DNA from: Piper betle
Taxonomy: Eukaryota; Streptophyta; Magnoliopsida; Piperales; Piperaceae
Length of the DNA stretch: 64,000 bases
Assembly (NCBI GenBank): GCA_033002965.1
Contig: JAURVB010014889.1
Span: 186,001 to 250,000, forward strand
Direction: 5' to 3'
Made by a program: the position numbers and the translations under genes. Of this stretch, positions 12,731 to 25,249 are shown one piece after another. Numbering within the stretch: the stretch's first letter is position 1; the number at the start of each line of letters is the position of its first letter. The notes beneath the pieces are model-generated. The model was not told the origin of the DNA. It worked only from the letters and a program-made list of their open reading frames with translations, and did not search any database.

Positions 12731-13530
12731 GTTATAACTCATGATATTGTACTTTATTTCGCCAAAATTGGATAAGAATCGGATTAGATACGTGAAAAAC
12801 AAGTTAGGGCATAAATTGAGTGCCACGACGCTCAAACGCAGTGACTTTGAGTGCCACGACACTGACTTCTAGCGCCAAGGCACTATGCCAAGGCCTAGTG
12901 CTCACACTTTGAACCCTAACATCTATTTTTTCTGTGCATATCTTAAAACCTTTATAACTTTTATTATAGAATTTAGATTCAAGAGATTCTTTTGCGTTAC
13001 GATCAATGATCTCTACTTTATACCTATTAGGTTTTGGATAAGTATCCCGAAAGATATGTATTTCTAAAATTGAAGGTTTATCTTCATGCTTTTTAGATAT
13101 TATGTTTGCAATGTTATAAGTAATTAAGGATTATATGATAATTGTAAACATATTTTGATGTTTGTAATGTATTATTGTATGCAATTATAAATATCATGTA
13201 TATCATGTCATATCATATTATATAGACATAAATAAACTAGTCTTGGTTGTAATATATATTTATTGTCATCAGTAGTAGTTCGGATAGTTGAAATTTGTCG
13301 CTCATCAACAAGCTGATTAGGTCTATGTTTAATCATTATTTAGGGAGTTTTATGATTTTTTGTTTTATGTGATTAATCAGATTTTTATCATTTTAATTGC
13401 TATATTAAATCAACATATTGTATATTTTATATAAAGTCATGGCACTAATTTTCAGTTTTTTTTTTATGTATCATGCCAGTCTAACGAGTTCGAATTACAC
13501 CGGACGGTTCACCATGTAATTTGGAGGGTA
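12731..13530. other. Non-coding stretch between copia A and the WAKL2 start region
   Basis: No gene is seen. At 12825-12905 there are repeated gtgccacgac and gcgccaaggcac words of a kind often seen in plant LTRs, so this may be an LTR fragment. The rest is AT-rich. Confidence 0.4.
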
Positions 13531-13640
13531 CTTCATGCGATTGGGTTTCTCCATTGGAGGGCCACTTATGGCAAAAAAATGTCCCAAAGTACAATAGATG
13601 GATCAGAGTTGAGGAAGAAGGATCATCAAAGATACCCTCA
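13531..13640 (-). pseudogene. WAKL2 pseudogene, start region of exon 1
   Basis: It matches WAKL1 1675-1790 on the minus strand (gattgggtttctccattggagggcca, tgtcccaaag, gatcatcaaaga). The start codon equivalent is destroyed (ATG in WAKL1 reads TAT-type here), and a tandem of small changes removes the signal-peptide frame. Together with 9005-9678 it shows that one exon was split by insertions and lost about 100 codons. Confidence 0.8.
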
Positions 13641-14010
13641 GGTGAGTGCATGTCTTATAGAACGATCTGGATCTTGTGCGGATGGCTATGTCGTAAAACT
13701 ATTTTTTTTGGATGAAAATTTTTTAATGGGCCCCTCCAAGTGTGCCTCTCGAGAGGGCGAATCTTACGAGACTTAATGCGACCGTCGATCTCTAGATCCA
13801 TCGAGATGTGCATCGCTTCCACATCTCCTGTGTGCAAGAAGTCCACCATTTAGAACATTTGGCAAATAACAAGACCTGGGTCATCTTTATTTTTTATCAT
13901 TATATATTTTTCCTGCAAAGCAAGTCATCTTCTAATTGCGATCATGGTACTATCGTGGGATTTGATTTTATTGGTGCAACTTGACTGGCCGTGACATACC
14001 AAACAGAAAA
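13641..14010 (-). repeat. Duplicated WAKL upstream region
   Basis: This is collinear with 1895-2140 upstream of WAKL1 (cctccaagtgtgcctct, gcgaccgtcgatctct, attgcgatcatggtactat). It holds about 60 extra bases near 13805-13870. It marks the right-hand limit of the WAKL1/WAKL2 duplication. Confidence 0.75.
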
Positions 14011-15260
14011 TAAACTATTGCTCCCCTCCAGCGAAGAAACAACAGCCAGCTCCGCTCCAGTGTTAAATAAATGAGGTATTCTCATCGCGTGCCCTTTATT
14101 CTCACCTTTCCACACCGTTCTCTCGTGGTGACACATACACCCTAATATAGAAATGAAATGGTGTGAGAAGACTAGGCAGAAAACGGTGCTTTAAAGCTCC
14201 CTTGCACCAAGCTTTGGTTAACAATTAATATTATATTACCACTCCTTTATATACATCAAAAATGATGGAAGTTTTTTTAAATGAAGTTGTTGAAGAATTT
14301 TTTATAAAGGCAAGTGGAAGATAGCTGCATAATTAATACAAGTAAACAAGTTTAAGATAGAAGTATTGTTAAATTGAATAATTCAGAATATAGGAAATAT
14401 ATCGTGCAATTATAACTGGCTAGTTACCAAATAGATCGAAGTTCTAGTGAAAAGAACCTTCAATTCACAGTAAAAATTTATAACTTTAATGCCCTGTAGA
14501 GAGTGAGAGTAATTGAAAGAACACAAGAGTATACCAGAGTAAAGAAAAGTACACAAAAATACTTAGATTTTAGATACTCTCATTTGATGTCCTATTTATA
14601 TACATCACACATATAAAAAATCTTAAATGAATTTATAAGTCAAACTTATTTCATTTAATAAGATTAGAGTTAAGAATTAAATGTATAACTCATACTTATC
14701 TTAGTTAATAAGATAAGTTAAGATTTCTCATTTGGATAAGGCTCACCCCATATATAGATGTACCTCTCATTTAACTGCCACCAAATATAAACAACGATAG
14801 GACAAAAATATTAAGGATGGTAATAAGCCAAGTCAAAGTATTTTGTATTCAACTCGGATTAATTTAAATTAGTACTCGTTAATTTTATAATCGAAATAAT
14901 ATTTAGTCTCAACTAAATATTCCGTTAAATTATAAAAAATTTTGAACTTCAGGCTCGGCCTGTCAGGTCGATGTGTTTGAACTTAGTACTTGTTTTATGA
15001 TTTTTATGTCAGTGCAAGTTGTGTGAACTTGCGTGAACAGGAAACTATTAAGTTTAAGATAGAAGTCAGAAGAGTACTACGCTAGATCAAGATATGCAAA
15101 CAACGATACGATGGAAATATCGAAGAAACAAGGGGAACTTGCATGTGAACGCTTGGAATCTTAATCTACCAAAAAGTCTTTCTTTAGTGAAATTATTATC
15201 ACAAGTCAATCTTCATGTGTAATTTATTTATCTATTGGTAGAAAGTGTGAATATTAACAC
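14011..15260. other. Intergenic, AT-rich
   Basis: No gene, RNA or bounded repeat is recognised between the WAKL2 upstream copy and WAKL3. Confidence 0.5.
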
Positions 15261-15268
15261 TATAAATC
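15261..15268 (+). promoter_or_regulatory. Putative TATA box of WAKL3
   Basis: TATAAATC lies about 75 bp before the start codon at 15341, a normal plant TATA-to-ATG distance. Confidence 0.5.
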
Positions 15269-15340
15269 ACTCATCATCTGTTCTTCCTGGTGCATTATTC
15301 ATTGTGCTTCTACAAGCGGTATTAATCCACTTGTTGCACC

Positions 15341-17749
15341 ATGATAGCCAGGGCTTTCTTACTTCTTGTAATAACCAGCTGCGTCCCCTCACCGACATGG
15401 GGCAGGAATAATGGTTCCAATGACCAACAACATCCGGTGGTGAAGAACCCGCGCTGCCAAGACAAGTGCGGGGACTTGACGGTTCCATACCCATTCGGCA
15501 TAGTTCATCCAGACTGCTCCTTGTCCCCGGAGTTCAACCTCACCTGCGACTCAGAAAAGCTCTACCTGCAAGACGACTACAAGGTCACCAACTTGTCATC
15601 CAACGGCGAACTCTCAATCGAGACATGGATAAGCTACTACTGCATCTACAGAGCTAAAGACAAGATCGGTAGGTACGATGGGAACCGAATCTTCATGATG
15701 GAGAACTCCTCCTTCGCCTTCTCCACTACCCGAAACGCCTTCACCGTCCTTGGCTGCGACACCCTCGGCATCTTCAACGCCACCGAAGGCAACGAATACA
15801 CCGGCGGGTGCCTGACCTACTGCACCGAAGACTCCAAGCCCATGGACGGGTCTTGCAACGGCGTCGGCTGCTGTCAAGTGTCCCTCCAACAAGTGCCTCC
15901 GGCGGGTCTGGTTCCAATTGGAGAGCCGCAACAACTACAGCAATGTGAGAGGTGATACGGCTTGTGGGTATGCTTTCATCGTCGACAAGGAGAAGTTCAA
16001 CTTTAGCGTGGCCGACCTGGTGGCGGACGACTTCTGGTACAGGTTGTACAGAGCTCCCTTCGTGCTTGACTGGGCGGTGGGCGGGGTCAACGGGTCTTGC
16101 GAGACGGAGAAGACGAACAAGATCTGTGTCGGGGGCGAGTGCACGAAGGCCCCGGCGGGGGTTAACGGGTACCGGTGCAAGTGCCTTGATGGGTACGAGG
16201 GCAACCCTTACCTCGCCAATGGCTGCTATGGTAGTACACACTGTTTCCCTCCTCTGCTTGCTATTTCCCTCTCTGTCCCGTTGTTAGCATTCATCAATTT
16301 TATTCAACTTTCTTTGACAATTTTATGGATGAACGTTGCATGATTTTATGGTAAATCAAAACAATTGATATAATGATAAAGCTAGATTTAAGCTGTGGTA
16401 AATGCACGTGAACGTGGGACTAATCGATTTGTTGAATGAATTTGTGAAGATATTGACGAGTGCAAGAGGGGGACTGCTAATTGTTCAAGCGCAGACACAT
16501 GCATCAACACAGAAGGAAGTTTTAAGTGCGTAACAGATAGGCCAATGCGAATCACTGAGATTGTAATTGGTAAGCATTTTCGGCCCGTGCTTTTTTATTC
16601 CAAAAAAAGCCGTGTTCTTCATTTGTTGGCTAATCATCTTATCTCAATATCAAACATTGATTATTTTGAGGTGAATTACCATGCATCCCTTCGATTCCTA
16701 TTGTGTTGTATGCATTTTTCGCTGTGCGATCATTAATCCATCAATGTGCAGCGGCTGGTGCTAGCGCCTTGTTTCTCTTCGTGGGCATTGTGCAATTGTA
16801 TTGGAGCTATGAGAGAGGGAAGCGCGTATCAGGGCCCAAGGGCAAAAACTACTCTCGTAATGGAGGTTTCAAGTTGCAAGATATTGCTTACTCTGATCCG
16901 GACGTTAGAAAACTCAAATTTTTCACAGAACACGAAGTGGACACCGCAAGAGCACACTTCAAACCCAGTAGGCTAAACATAACTAAGAAGAATCTCGACG
17001 ATAGGGTATCCAAGGGAAGATTGCCTGATGACAGGATCGTGGCCATTAAAGAGATTGAGACGACCAACATCAAGAAAAATAGCCAGGTAGACAAATTCGT
17101 GGAGGACATTATGGTGATATACAAGGCCGGTGGAGCAAGCATGTTGCAGTTACTAGGCTGTTGTTTTGATGCCAAGCATCCCCTCCTTGTCTACGAGTTC
17201 AATCCTAATATGATCAACAGGGCACCAAGTCTATCAAGTCCTATAATTGTAGCAGCAGAAACAATGAAAATGTTTGTGAAGTTTCCCCACCTTGTGGTGA
17301 GTTTAACGGTGCTGATGCAGGAGATTGTTGGGTACTGTGAATCAGGCTTTCAAGTTGCGAATGAGGAGAGCGACGTGTTCTGCTTTGGCCTCGCACTCGC
17401 GAAAATGTTGAGTGATGGGAATCATGAGGGACTCAATAAACCATTGCTGGGCAAAAGTGAAACCGATGCATCTATGCATTCAATCAAATTGTTAGATGGT
17501 ATGAGTAAAGGGTCTACTAGGACCGGGACTCAGGGGATGGACGATGGTCGCTTGTCGAAACTTATGGAATTAGCAAGGAGATGCTTGGCAGAAAACAGTA
17601 GTAGCAGGCCAAAGATGAGTGATATTGTTGATGAGCTAGATACGCTTACCGCGGAATGGTATGCAAGTGGCGAGCGACAGAGTCCTACTATTGCAGAGAC
17701 GCGGCCTCTTCTTGCCGATAATAAGTCGACGTTGGACAATGTGGTGTAA
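15341..17749 (+). CDS. WAK-like receptor pseudokinase (WAKL3) with a one-base frameshift in exon 1
   Basis: Exons 15341-16230, 16450-16569 and 16752-17749; all introns GT-AG and phase 1. There is a signal peptide at about residues 1-21, a GUB_WAK region (CGDLTVPYPFG), a WAK-associated region, an EGF-like end of exon 1, a short EGF exon starting DIDEC (120 nt against 177 nt in WAKL1), a membrane segment and a cytoplasmic part. One extra base near 15904-15912 (a GGG run) breaks exon 1; the homologous frame resumes at VWFQLES. The kinase keeps VAIKEI but lacks the glycine-rich loop, HRD and DFG. From YEF to SLTVLM there are only 33 residues, then the C-lobe continues (ESDVFCFGLAL, ARRCLAENSSSRP). 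Either a membrane-bound pseudokinase or an early pseudogene; the frameshift could be a sequencing error. Confidence 0.78.
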
Positions 17750-17940
17750 CCAGACATGTATGGAAAAAGGCTGAGGTAATTTTTAGATTTGGACGTTTTA
17801 GGTTGTTCGATGTTGTATATGTTTTTTACTACCGCGTTGTACCACCGTCACATGACAAGATATACAGTTATTTCTTATTTGGTTTAACCAAGTAATCGAG
17901 TTTAAATGAAATTAAGAGCCATATTGAATAATTTAATAAT

Positions 17941-18571
17941 GAGCAAATGCCACTTCGCCCCTAAAATTAATCAAATCATCATTTTACTCTCTTAACTAAA
18001 TCCACTTATCATTTAGCCCCCCTCATTTTAAAATAAATATTACTTAACCACCGGCTACACTAACATCGTTATATAAAAATCATTAAGTGATGACACGATA
18101 AGGTTTGTAACCGTTATACAAAAATCGTTTAAACAAATATTTGACATAATAATTAAATATTTTATTTTATTTAATTTCATTCTCTATAAATTTAAGTTTT
18201 AACCTAAGTGTGAAAATAATGATAATATTTCATCTCACATATGAGTTAAAAAATGACCTTGATGGAATATTAAATAAAATAATAATTTATTTTATTTAAC
18301 CATTATATATTTTATTATAGTGTATATATTTTATTTTATAATATTATTTTATTTTATAAAATAATTAATTTTATTTTATGATGTGGTATTGCCACATCAC
18401 CCATGAACCAGCCGTTGTGTCATTACTTAACAATTTTTATATAACATTATAAGTGTAGATAGTGGTTAAATGATGTTTTTTTAAAGGAGAGGGCCTAAGT
18501 TATAACTGGACTTGGTCAAGGGGGCTAAATGATAATTTGATTAATTTCATAGGGCTAACTGACATGTGTTC
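17941..18571. mobile_element. Mutator-like MITE (long terminal inverted repeats, 9-bp TSD)
   Basis: The 631-bp element has ends GAGCAAATGCCACTTCGCCC and, on the other strand, GAACACATGTCAGTTAGCCC. Similarity between the inverted arms extends about 150 bp with small indels. It is flanked by a perfect 9-bp duplication TTTAATAAT (17932-17940 and 18572-18580), the hallmark length of Mutator-like elements. It has no coding capacity and an AT-rich core. Confidence 0.88.
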
Positions 18572-18580
18572 TTTAATAAT

Positions 18581-20180
18581 ATATCTACTTTTGCCGATAA
18601 AAAAGAAATAATAAGTTGTTTTTGAATTAAAAATTGGATATTCGATCAATTAAAACATAATAAAAATGATAAAATAAATTAAATTGGGATATTCTATAGT
18701 CTTATTTAATTAGGGTTTATTGTTAAAGTTAAAATTAATCTTAATTTATCTCTTAGATATTAAATTATTATAATTAATCTCATTATTCAAATAATTCAAT
18801 GAGAATCTATCTATAAAATCAAAATCTATATCTAATATAAGTTATATATAGTACCACATCTTACATCTTGCCTAGTTAATATATAGTTTATTAAAAAGCA
18901 TGAGTCTCATATTTTATCTTATATATTTCAATTTTATATGATCTAAAATGTTAAAAAAAATAACAATAGTAAGGGCTTGTATTCATGACATTTTGAACTT
19001 GTTAAGAAATTGTTTTCATTATATAGTGATAACTTTTAAAAATTGCAGGAATTTTAATATTATTTTCGTTTTATTCTGTAAACATCATTAATGTTTATTT
19101 TTTCCGAAGCAAATATCGTTCTTTATTTGATGATAAAAATCTTGGCACCCATTTTTATGTTTAATGCAACAACAAAAAAAGGTACATTAGTTGTCAAGGA
19201 GATTGACAAAATGACCGATCATTTATGAAGATCAAATAATAAAGTTCTTCACCCCGGTTCGCTTTCGTGACGTTACGATGGGATCGGACCGGATTCATTC
19301 GCCTGCATCGACCACGAAAAGTGCAACACCCTCTACTCTCTTTTCCCAAATAGTCATTCAATTTATGTGTTTGATATCTTTAAATGCGTTTTCCAATTAC
19401 CTCTATGATATGATACTTATCTTAATTTGTTCGCAGTGGTCAGTTGTGAAGGCCTTTATTATTATTTCTGTATCCGATTACTTATTACACCATTGAAGAG
19501 AGAGTTCATGCATAGCTTATTTCAACTCCTACGATAATTATATTTTCTCATAATTTTTATTTATAATAAGCTTTAATAAACGACGCCGATGCAGGAGATT
19601 GCTGGCTACTGTGATGATCATAATTAATAGTTTGAACTGGTCAATTGTGAACAGCTTTACTATTAAAAATTTATGATTCGAAGGGATTATCATCCATAAT
19701 TCCAAATTATAAGGAATGAATTTTGAAAATAACAATTTTGCCCTCACTTTTGGATCAAAATGATTTCCAACGATCAGACCCAAAAACAGACCAAAATTAA
19801 GGTTTTGAAGGTAAGTTGTCTTTTTCAAATCTATTATCCTTAAATCATGAATACAAAAAACAGTCCCCTAGATCGTAAATTTTTTATTTTCGTAAATTTC
19901 TCTATTCACCCATAACATATATACAAGTAAAAATGCCAAAAAAATCAACCAGAAAGTGTGATGCTATGTTCTAGAATTTGTAAGTACCTACCAAGTCTAA
20001 CATATGTAGTCTCTTGTAAGCACCTACCAAGTGCAAAATATTTAAACTCTTCAGAAACATCTAATAAGAGAAAATTACAACACACAAATCAAAGCTAAGT
20101 AGAAGATTAAGGGCTTTAGAAAAAAAGTATTCAACAAACAAACATTTGGTACAAGCAACTATGCCGATGTTATGTGCGAC
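18581..20180. other. Intergenic, AT-rich, with a short WAKL kinase echo
   Basis: No gene is seen. At about 19592-19620, gccgatgcaggagattgctggctactgtga repeats the WAKL3 sequence at 17313-17341 (gctgatgcaggagattgttgggtactgtga), suggesting a sliver of a further WAKL copy. Nothing else there resembles a kinase. Confidence 0.5.
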
Positions 20181-20189
20181 CAACTTTAC

Positions 20190-23100
20190 TAAGTCAGATT
20201 ATGCGATCACTGCCTCCCCGCGAACCAGGTCTCGATCCCTTGATGTTGCTGGCGAATGTAAGCCCACCAGATCGACCAATTGCTGACCTTCCTTCAATTC
20301 TACAAGTCAGCCTCCAGCTGCTTTGTCTCGTTTGAGAGAGCGATTCCTTCCACCTTCCCGAAGACGCGCCGGATACGTCTTTTCTCCTGGGACTCCAATC
20401 CTCCACCTGTTATCTCGTCAAAAGTTCTTTCATTGCTTTCCCCAGAGTGGTCAGCTTATGAGTGAGTTGAAAAGCCAATGCTTGTAATCTTGTATGCTCC
20501 ACCACATCGTTAAAGACAACACAACGATAAGTCTGGTCCCAGCTTGCATGGAGCTCCTCTGCTATCAGCATGTCGCTTATTATGCAGTGGGTTTGGGATT
20601 CTGATGCAGTTGGTCCAATCCCAATGATTTATAACAGGATGAATACGAGAACACATACGTCCGCAGTGCCGCCTCCTTAATTTTAAACCTCAACATTTCA
20701 AGGGTATTTTCAGGATCGCAAATGAGCTTCCACATTTCCCTAGACTTGATAGTTTCAAAAGCCTTCTCAAAATCTCCTCTGCAAAGCGCTCTTGCTGCTG
20801 CCATGATGTGATCACGCACATTTTCATGAGGGTCCGCGAAAATCTGCCGCTCACCCATCTCAATTAGTCTCCGGAAAGCCCCGCTAATAACTTTCTGTTT
20901 TGCACCATGAGAATTAGCTGCCATATTAGGGACTTTAAGGAGCAAGAACAACCAACCTATTCTTTCCCTTCACCCAACCTATTCTTCCACAATTAAAAGG
21001 ATGAAACAAAAAACAGCACAAGGGCTAAATAGTTTCTAGATACCAATTAAGCAATTAAGGCTGGCAGCAGGGAGTGCACTTAATCTTCTACAGAAGAGAC
21101 ATTTGAACTTGGGGTATAACCAATACTCAAACACTCATACATATTTATATACATTGATTGACATGCATTTTTGTATACTCTTTCCATTGACTGACATTCA
21201 TATTTGTATACATAGGGAAGTTGTAATACATATATAATGTCTAAGATAACCACTTCCATCAATTACTCCCAAACGAACAATAAATCCTCATCAATACATA
21301 TTTATATACATTGATTGACATGCATTTTTGTATACTTTTTCCATTGACTGACATCCATATTTGCATACGTAGGGAAGTTGTAATGCATATATAATGTCTC
21401 AAGATAACCACTTCCATCAATTACTCCCAATCGAACAACAAATCCTCATCAAAGTAGCTCTCAGCTAAACTATGACTCCTACATACAGAAAATTTTATAA
21501 CAAGGCATTTCCCTGACTTAAACTTTGATGCACAAGAACTAAAATAGTGAGGGTGTGGAACAAAATAAGAGAGTATTTCATAAAGCTAAACCAGAAAAAA
21601 ATAGAATCAAAAACCTGTTCTGGAGTCTTATCATGGAAACGGCTTTGTGAAACCCCTATGCAAGCAGTTCCTTAACTCTACCTCCAGCATATAACTCAGA
21701 AAGACAAGAATTGTGCTTCTGATATAAAACCCACCCTAAAAGCACACAAACCAAGCTGAGCCATTGACCTATTATCAAGTATTTGTGTGGAAATGTCCAT
21801 GTGCTGGACTCCATCCTGTAGATGACTCATTAATAACAGATCCCGGGCCATTCAAAAGTGAAAACTCGTCAGAAATGAGCATGGTGGTACATATCACACA
21901 GCAAAGCCCGAGCTTTAGTCCGCTCATCCCCATGCTTGTATATAAGTGTCACCAGCACAACCATTAGTGCTCTGCTGTTTTCAGGAAAACTAGGTTGTCT
22001 AGGGACGATCTCAGTAATAACCACAAAGTCAGTTGCACCCCTGTTATCTTCAGGGTGGTGAGGCTCGTCATCCCCTTCATTCTCCACATTTTTGCCAGCA
22101 TCCCCAACCAACTGCAGCTCTGCGAGCTTCCTCATTGCATCATAAACTTCTTGAGGTTTGTAGTAGATAAGCTCTACATGCCTCAGAGCCACCTTTGCAG
22201 CTGCCTTATGGTCTCCAGTTCACTCTAAATAATATTGTATGTTTTGAGCGAGAACAAGGAATGTGGGCTCATCTCTTAACCTTTCTACAAATTCTCGAGT
22301 ATAAGGGTCAATGCATTGCAAACTCTTGAAAAATTCAGCACCAACTCTCTCTAGGAACGCAGCCAAATTTCCCCAAACTTGAATGTTTACTTTGTAATTA
22401 GAACCCTTTTGGGTCTCATTCTTTTCTGGATCCACTTAATCACTCACAACAATGTTAGGATATTGCTCAAGAATATCAAGTGTGACTAGGATGTTCTGTA
22501 CAGATTTTTTCCACACATCAATAGGCATGTGACCGCTGAGGCTTGGATTCACGTCAAACTCGTGCCGAGACCAAATTGAATATTATATCAAGTTTCTGTG
22601 TAGGTGTCTTGGCCACAGTAGTCAAACATGTCAATTGTTCAACTTGTTCAACCCTTCCGGTACCTTTACGGCCCCTTGCAGCAACAATTTCCTTAAATTT
22701 TTTATTAACCATTTCCCACGGAATTTCACTGGGATCTTTACCAAATTGCCTGTCTATGACTTTGTCTTTCTTGCTCATCTTCTTCTCCCATGCACCCCCA
22801 ACATCAACTTGAGCATCACCTTCTCCTTCATCTTCATCTTCATTCTCTTCTTCATCTTCGGACAAGGTTGATGGGTCCTCTTTGAATTCCAGATCAGAAT
22901 CTTCATCCTTATCATCATGGTCTTCCTCTTCATCATCCTCTGACTCAGGAGTTTCACGATATTTGTTAATCAAATCCTCAAACTGTTTATTATTTTTTCT
23001 TCAGCTTCATGTTTCATGGCAGAAAATTTTTCATTATAACGAGAGCTTTTATAGACAAACCGGGAACTTTCTCAGACTCTGTCACGCGGAACACCCTCTC

Positions 23101-23409
23101 AAGTTGCTTTTCAAGTTTGTCAAAATAATCTTGAAGGCTAACCCAGCCATTGATCTTAATCGCATTCTTCATCTGTTCAACAGTGGTTGACATCTCCTCA
23201 AACCTCTTGCCTTTGGCAGAGCGGACCACTCGTCTCTGACCATCAGAATCATCACTGTCGTTGGCATTTCTCTGCAAATATCGACTCTTTGCAGCAGCTC
23301 CAGTGGATTCCCCAGCTCCAACATTGTTTTCCATTTCATCTCCATAATCACTCGCTTCCTCTTCCTCAGTGTCATTGTCACCCAACAAATAGCTGATCCA
23401 TAAAGCCAA
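20190..23409 (-). pseudogene. EIF3C: Translation initiation factor eIF3 subunit C pseudogene, copy 1 (introns retained)
   Basis: In 5' to 3' order on the minus strand: acidic N-terminus and VVRSAKGKRFEEM (23409-23014), acidic repeat and the RKGTGRVEQVEQL block (22973-22554), [12 protein letters not shown] and [14 protein letters not shown] (22435-22220), [21 protein letters not shown] (22192-21869), a degraded PCI-proximal part (about 21870-21640), FRRLIEMGERQ and the C-terminal domain (20951-20580), and EELHASWDQ near 20550 to a basic tail. The functional protein is the scaffold subunit of eIF3 that helps recruit mRNA to the 40S ribosome. Lesions: in-frame TGA at 22222-22220 (YLE*TGDHK), in-frame TAA near 22438-22436, several frameshifts, a deletion near 23025, and an exon missing around 21000. 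Intron sequence at about 21000-21620 shows it came from genomic DNA, not from retroposition of mRNA. Confidence 0.88.
21100..21470. repeat. Tandem repeat in an eIF3c pseudogene intron
   Basis: Two direct copies of about 180 bp (near 21110-21290 and 21290-21470) share ttatatacattgattgacatgcatttttgt-type sequence and ccacttccatcaattactcccaa. The same arrangement, shortened by about 34 bp, is in the second pseudogene at 32377-32560, so the duplication predates the split of the two copies. Confidence 0.8.
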
Positions 23410-25200
23410 AAATAAAATTCATTAAACTTCATTTGAACTTGACTCCAAAATCCACTGAGACAATTCATTATTCTATAAAGAAGCCATTTCGTCAATAACT
23501 TGCTATCAAGTCACCTAGAGGATAAAAGGAACACGTTAGCAGTCACAGAAGCCCAAAATGATGCTCATTTCAATATAATTTTGAAGGGCATTAACATCAA
23601 AAAAGTCTAATAATCTGATGAAAACCTACAATGTGGATAAAAAAATTTTAATCATCGTAAATACAACAGCCATGAACAAAATTGAGAAAGATGCAACAAG
23701 GGTGCATCATCGGATTTCATACATTAGTAGAAAACTGGACTTTTGTCATGTATTATTTGTCACGTTTATTTGCACAACAAAAAACAACAACATTACATCA
23801 ATTGGTTGAAACCTACAATCTACATATTTTTAACCTTACATAAACCTAATAATTATAAGAATAAAATATTGATAAGTTGTGACAGCAAGTGGTTTTTGAT
23901 AATCTTGCCCCATAGAACAAGAGAAAGGCAAAAAACAACATGTGAATGCCAACAAACTAGCAAGAGCAGAAACAAAATTATAAGAAATAAAAAGTCGATT
24001 TTGCAAAAGGCCCAACGATTTGGTGAAGTACCAGAGAAGATGGATGGGCAGGGCCTAAACAAAGGACTCAGGGTTAAGTATGGACTACTTCTTGTAGTAA
24101 AAAAGTTGGTCACTAGAGTGTCTAAGGATTTTATGTCTAGCTCATTCAGATACAGAAACAGTGACTTATATGATCTACAATATGAAATGATCAAGTCAAG
24201 AGGTACCAAGGATTAATAAAAATCAATGAACTGTCAAGTTCACAATAGAAGGTATAATTATGGGTAAAACCAAATCACTCATTAATATATTATCATGTAG
24301 CTTATAGATTCTTCATAACTCTTAACCTTACGTCTTTTCATAAGATAATCGAATATAAATAAAGAAATGCCTACTATTAATTAAGATAACTCTACTTTAT
24401 CCATTGTAATGTAGTAAATGAATGTGAAATTAAGAGGAAAGGGGAACTCTTCCATAGTTTTATAAGCAAAAACATGCTAATGAATCCCATAGACAAAAGA
24501 ATATTTAAATCATCGTAAATATAATAACCCTGAACAAAGTTGAGAAAGATGCAAATCGGATTTCATAATCTAAAATGATGACCCACATGACCATTCATAT
24601 TTTTCCAAAATCAAAGTTTAAAGAACAAAAAACAACAAAGGTACATCAACTAGTTAAAACCTACAATCTTCATATTTTAACCTTAGATAAATCTAATAAT
24701 CATATGAATAAAAAACAGATAAGGTGCAACAGCAAGTGGTTTTTGATAATCTAGCACCTTGTCCTGTACTAAAACGTCATATTTTAAGCTACAATCCCCA
24801 TATCCCATAGAACAAAAAAAGGAAACAAACTAGCAATACCAGAAACAAAATTGATACCAAAAAATAAAAATAAAGGATTTGCGTAAGAAGATGAAAATGA
24901 CGAAGTGGCAATACCAGAGAAGGACGGGGCCAAAACAAAGGACTCCGTCGGCGGTGGTCGACGATGGCGAGTCCCAAAGTGCCCTTTTTATAGAGACAAA
25001 ATGTATAAACAGTCGCACCTCTTCTTCAGTGGAGGTTGATGATCTGCGGCAAGGTGGAGCCGGCATTGGCATTAGCACTAGCACGACGGGTTCTACACCT
25101 TGAGATATCCGAACGCCGTTCTCGGGTTGCCCGAGATGGGGCAGCTTTTGATGTTGCCTCAACCAGAATATCTGTGGCAACGTCAGCGAGCGTGTCGATA
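23410..25200 (-). repeat. 5' flank / first-intron region of the eIF3c pseudogene, internally duplicated
   Basis: No coding exon is recognised. About 23625-24070 and 24500-24945 are direct repeats of each other (atcatcgtaaatacaa, gcaagtggtttttgataatct, agcagaaacaaaattataa-like words). The region from 23410 to 23823 recurs at 43905-44330 in the second eIF3c copy. The GC-richer block 24930-25200 may be the ancestral promoter or 5' UTR, which I cannot confirm. Confidence 0.6.
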
Positions 25201-25249
25201 GTCCGAGAGGGAATATATTAGCAACGTCAGCCGTGGTGCTAATTAAGCG

